This document shows, in pieces, positions 6,008 to 6,379 of a stretch of DNA of 6,379 nucleotides (position 1 is its first letter; each line of letters starts with the position of its first letter). Under the pieces are notes generated by a model. That model saw only the letters and a program-made list of their open reading frames with translations, did no database searches and was not told the origin of the DNA. The translations under genes and the position numbers were made by a program. The stretch is from an uncultured Bacillota bacterium (GTDB lineage: Bacteria > Bacillota > Clostridia > Lachnospirales > Lachnospiraceae). The stretch covers positions 1-6,379 of the forward strand of contig CAJKMA010000103.1 of the NCBI GenBank assembly GCA_905200905.1. The letters are read 5' to 3'.

Positions 6008-6036
6008 TTGACAAAAAGAACCGTATAAGATACATT
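6008..6036 (+). promoter_or_regulatory. Sigma-A-type promoter of the gene at 6077
   Basis: TTGACA (6008-6013) is a perfect -35. After exactly 17 bp, TACATT (6031-6036) matches four of six -10 positions. Transcription would begin near 6043, leaving a leader of about 34 nt. The spacing makes this the most convincing promoter in the window. Confidence 0.7.
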
Positions 6037-6054
6037 ATAGGTATCATATATGAT
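6029..6054. promoter_or_regulatory. Overlapping dyads at the -10/start region, possible operator
   Basis: GATAC (6029-6033) and GTATC (6041-6045) are inverted with a 7-bp spacer and overlap the -10 box. A perfect 12-bp palindrome, ATCATATATGAT (6043-6054), covers the expected start of transcription. A repressor bound here would block the promoter at 6008-6036. The sequence is A/T-rich, so chance symmetry is possible. Confidence 0.4.
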
Positions 6055-6062
6055 TCTTTGAA

Positions 6063-6070
6063 AAGGGGGA
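6063..6070 (+). promoter_or_regulatory. Ribosome binding site of the gene at 6077
   Basis: AAGGGGGA lies 6 nt before the ATG at 6077 and decides the start. A second ATG at 6081 is out of frame. Confidence 0.75.
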
Positions 6071-6076
6071 ATTTTA

Positions 6077-6379
6077 ATGAATGAAACATTAGAAGTATAT
6101 TTAAATCTGGATATGGACAATGAACAGGAAAACGAAGAACTGATCAGAAAGATTGATGATCTGCTTCTGTCCGCAGGCATGAACTATTCCGGTATTGCGA
6201 ACATGTATCTCCCTGTGGAACGAAAAAATCGTGATACAGTAGTTTTCTGTGCGGAAAAACTATTGAGAAATGCGGATTGGCTGAAAGGGATTTTATCTTA
6301 TATTTCGGTCGGAACACTCACGAATGCCTGCTCGATTAAGGAAATCAGAACGGAATTGATGTCGGATCCTTCACCAGAG
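6077..6379 (+). CDS. Hypothetical acidic protein, 3' end outside window
   Basis: The frame is open for 101 codons from the ATG at 6077 to the last base, so the gene runs off the edge. The start is backed by a strong ribosome binding site and a good promoter. The N-terminal third is acidic (ETLEVYLNLDMDNEQENEE) and looks like a beta strand (VYLNLD) followed by a helix (ELIRKIDDLLLSAGM). Then comes a Tyr-rich stretch (NYSGIANMYLPVE) and a helix-like block (TVVFCAEKLLRNADWLK), and the visible end is IRTELMSDPSPE. There is no signal peptide or membrane segment. The strand-helix-strand order suggests a small alpha/beta fold, but I do not recognise the family and give no function. The possible operator over its promoter suggests controlled expression. 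Confidence 0.75.
   Translation, partial: MNETLEVYLNLDMDNEQENEELIRKIDDLLLSAGMNYSGIANMYLPVERKNRDTVVFCAEKLLRNADWLKGILSYISVGTLTNACSIKEIRTELMSDPSPE

Overview
The window looks like chromosomal DNA of a gut-type, low-to-moderate GC Firmicute, most likely Lachnospiraceae (Blautia, Mediterraneibacter or Dorea-like). This is inferred from gene content: a clostridial formate--tetrahydrofolate ligase, a Csp-type cytoplasmic subtilase, and an Rpn/PD-(D/E)XK protein of the style common in that family. Strong purine-rich Shine-Dalgarno sites and TTGACA-type promoters fit. The genus cannot be fixed from this window alone. All confident genes are on the + strand.

Region 1 (3-1900) is a compact one-carbon unit. 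The 3' part of fhs (formate--tetrahydrofolate ligase) is followed after 33 bp by a formate/nitrite (FNT) family channel, and the pair ends at a clear intrinsic terminator. Formate crossing the membrane through the channel would be the substrate or product of Fhs, so the two genes make sense as one operon.

Region 2 (1950-4773) holds two stand-alone genes. One is an AT-rich 330-residue protein that resembles the DUF6236 family of unknown function. The other is a 580-residue CspA/CspB/CspC-like subtilisin-type serine protease with an intact Asp131/His201/Ser515 triad, an N-terminal prodomain and no signal peptide.

Region 3 (4774-6076) has accessory character. It contains an Rpn-family (PD-(D/E)XK) nuclease gene that appears to have lost its N-terminal segment. 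The gene retains a good internal ribosome binding site and ATG that could produce the C-terminal domain alone, which is the arrangement described for E. coli rpn genes as nuclease toxin plus intragenic antitoxin. Directly behind it are four hairpins or palindromes packed into about 105 bp, none followed by a T-run. Beyond them is a gene-poor stretch with only a short minus-strand open frame that may be a remnant.

Region 4 (6008-6379) begins with a promoter with a perfect -35 and two overlapping dyads, then a strong ribosome binding site. These drive an unrecognised acidic protein that runs off the window end. I see no clearly new multi-gene system. The most interesting local signals are the possible internal-start Rpn short form and the four-hairpin cluster.
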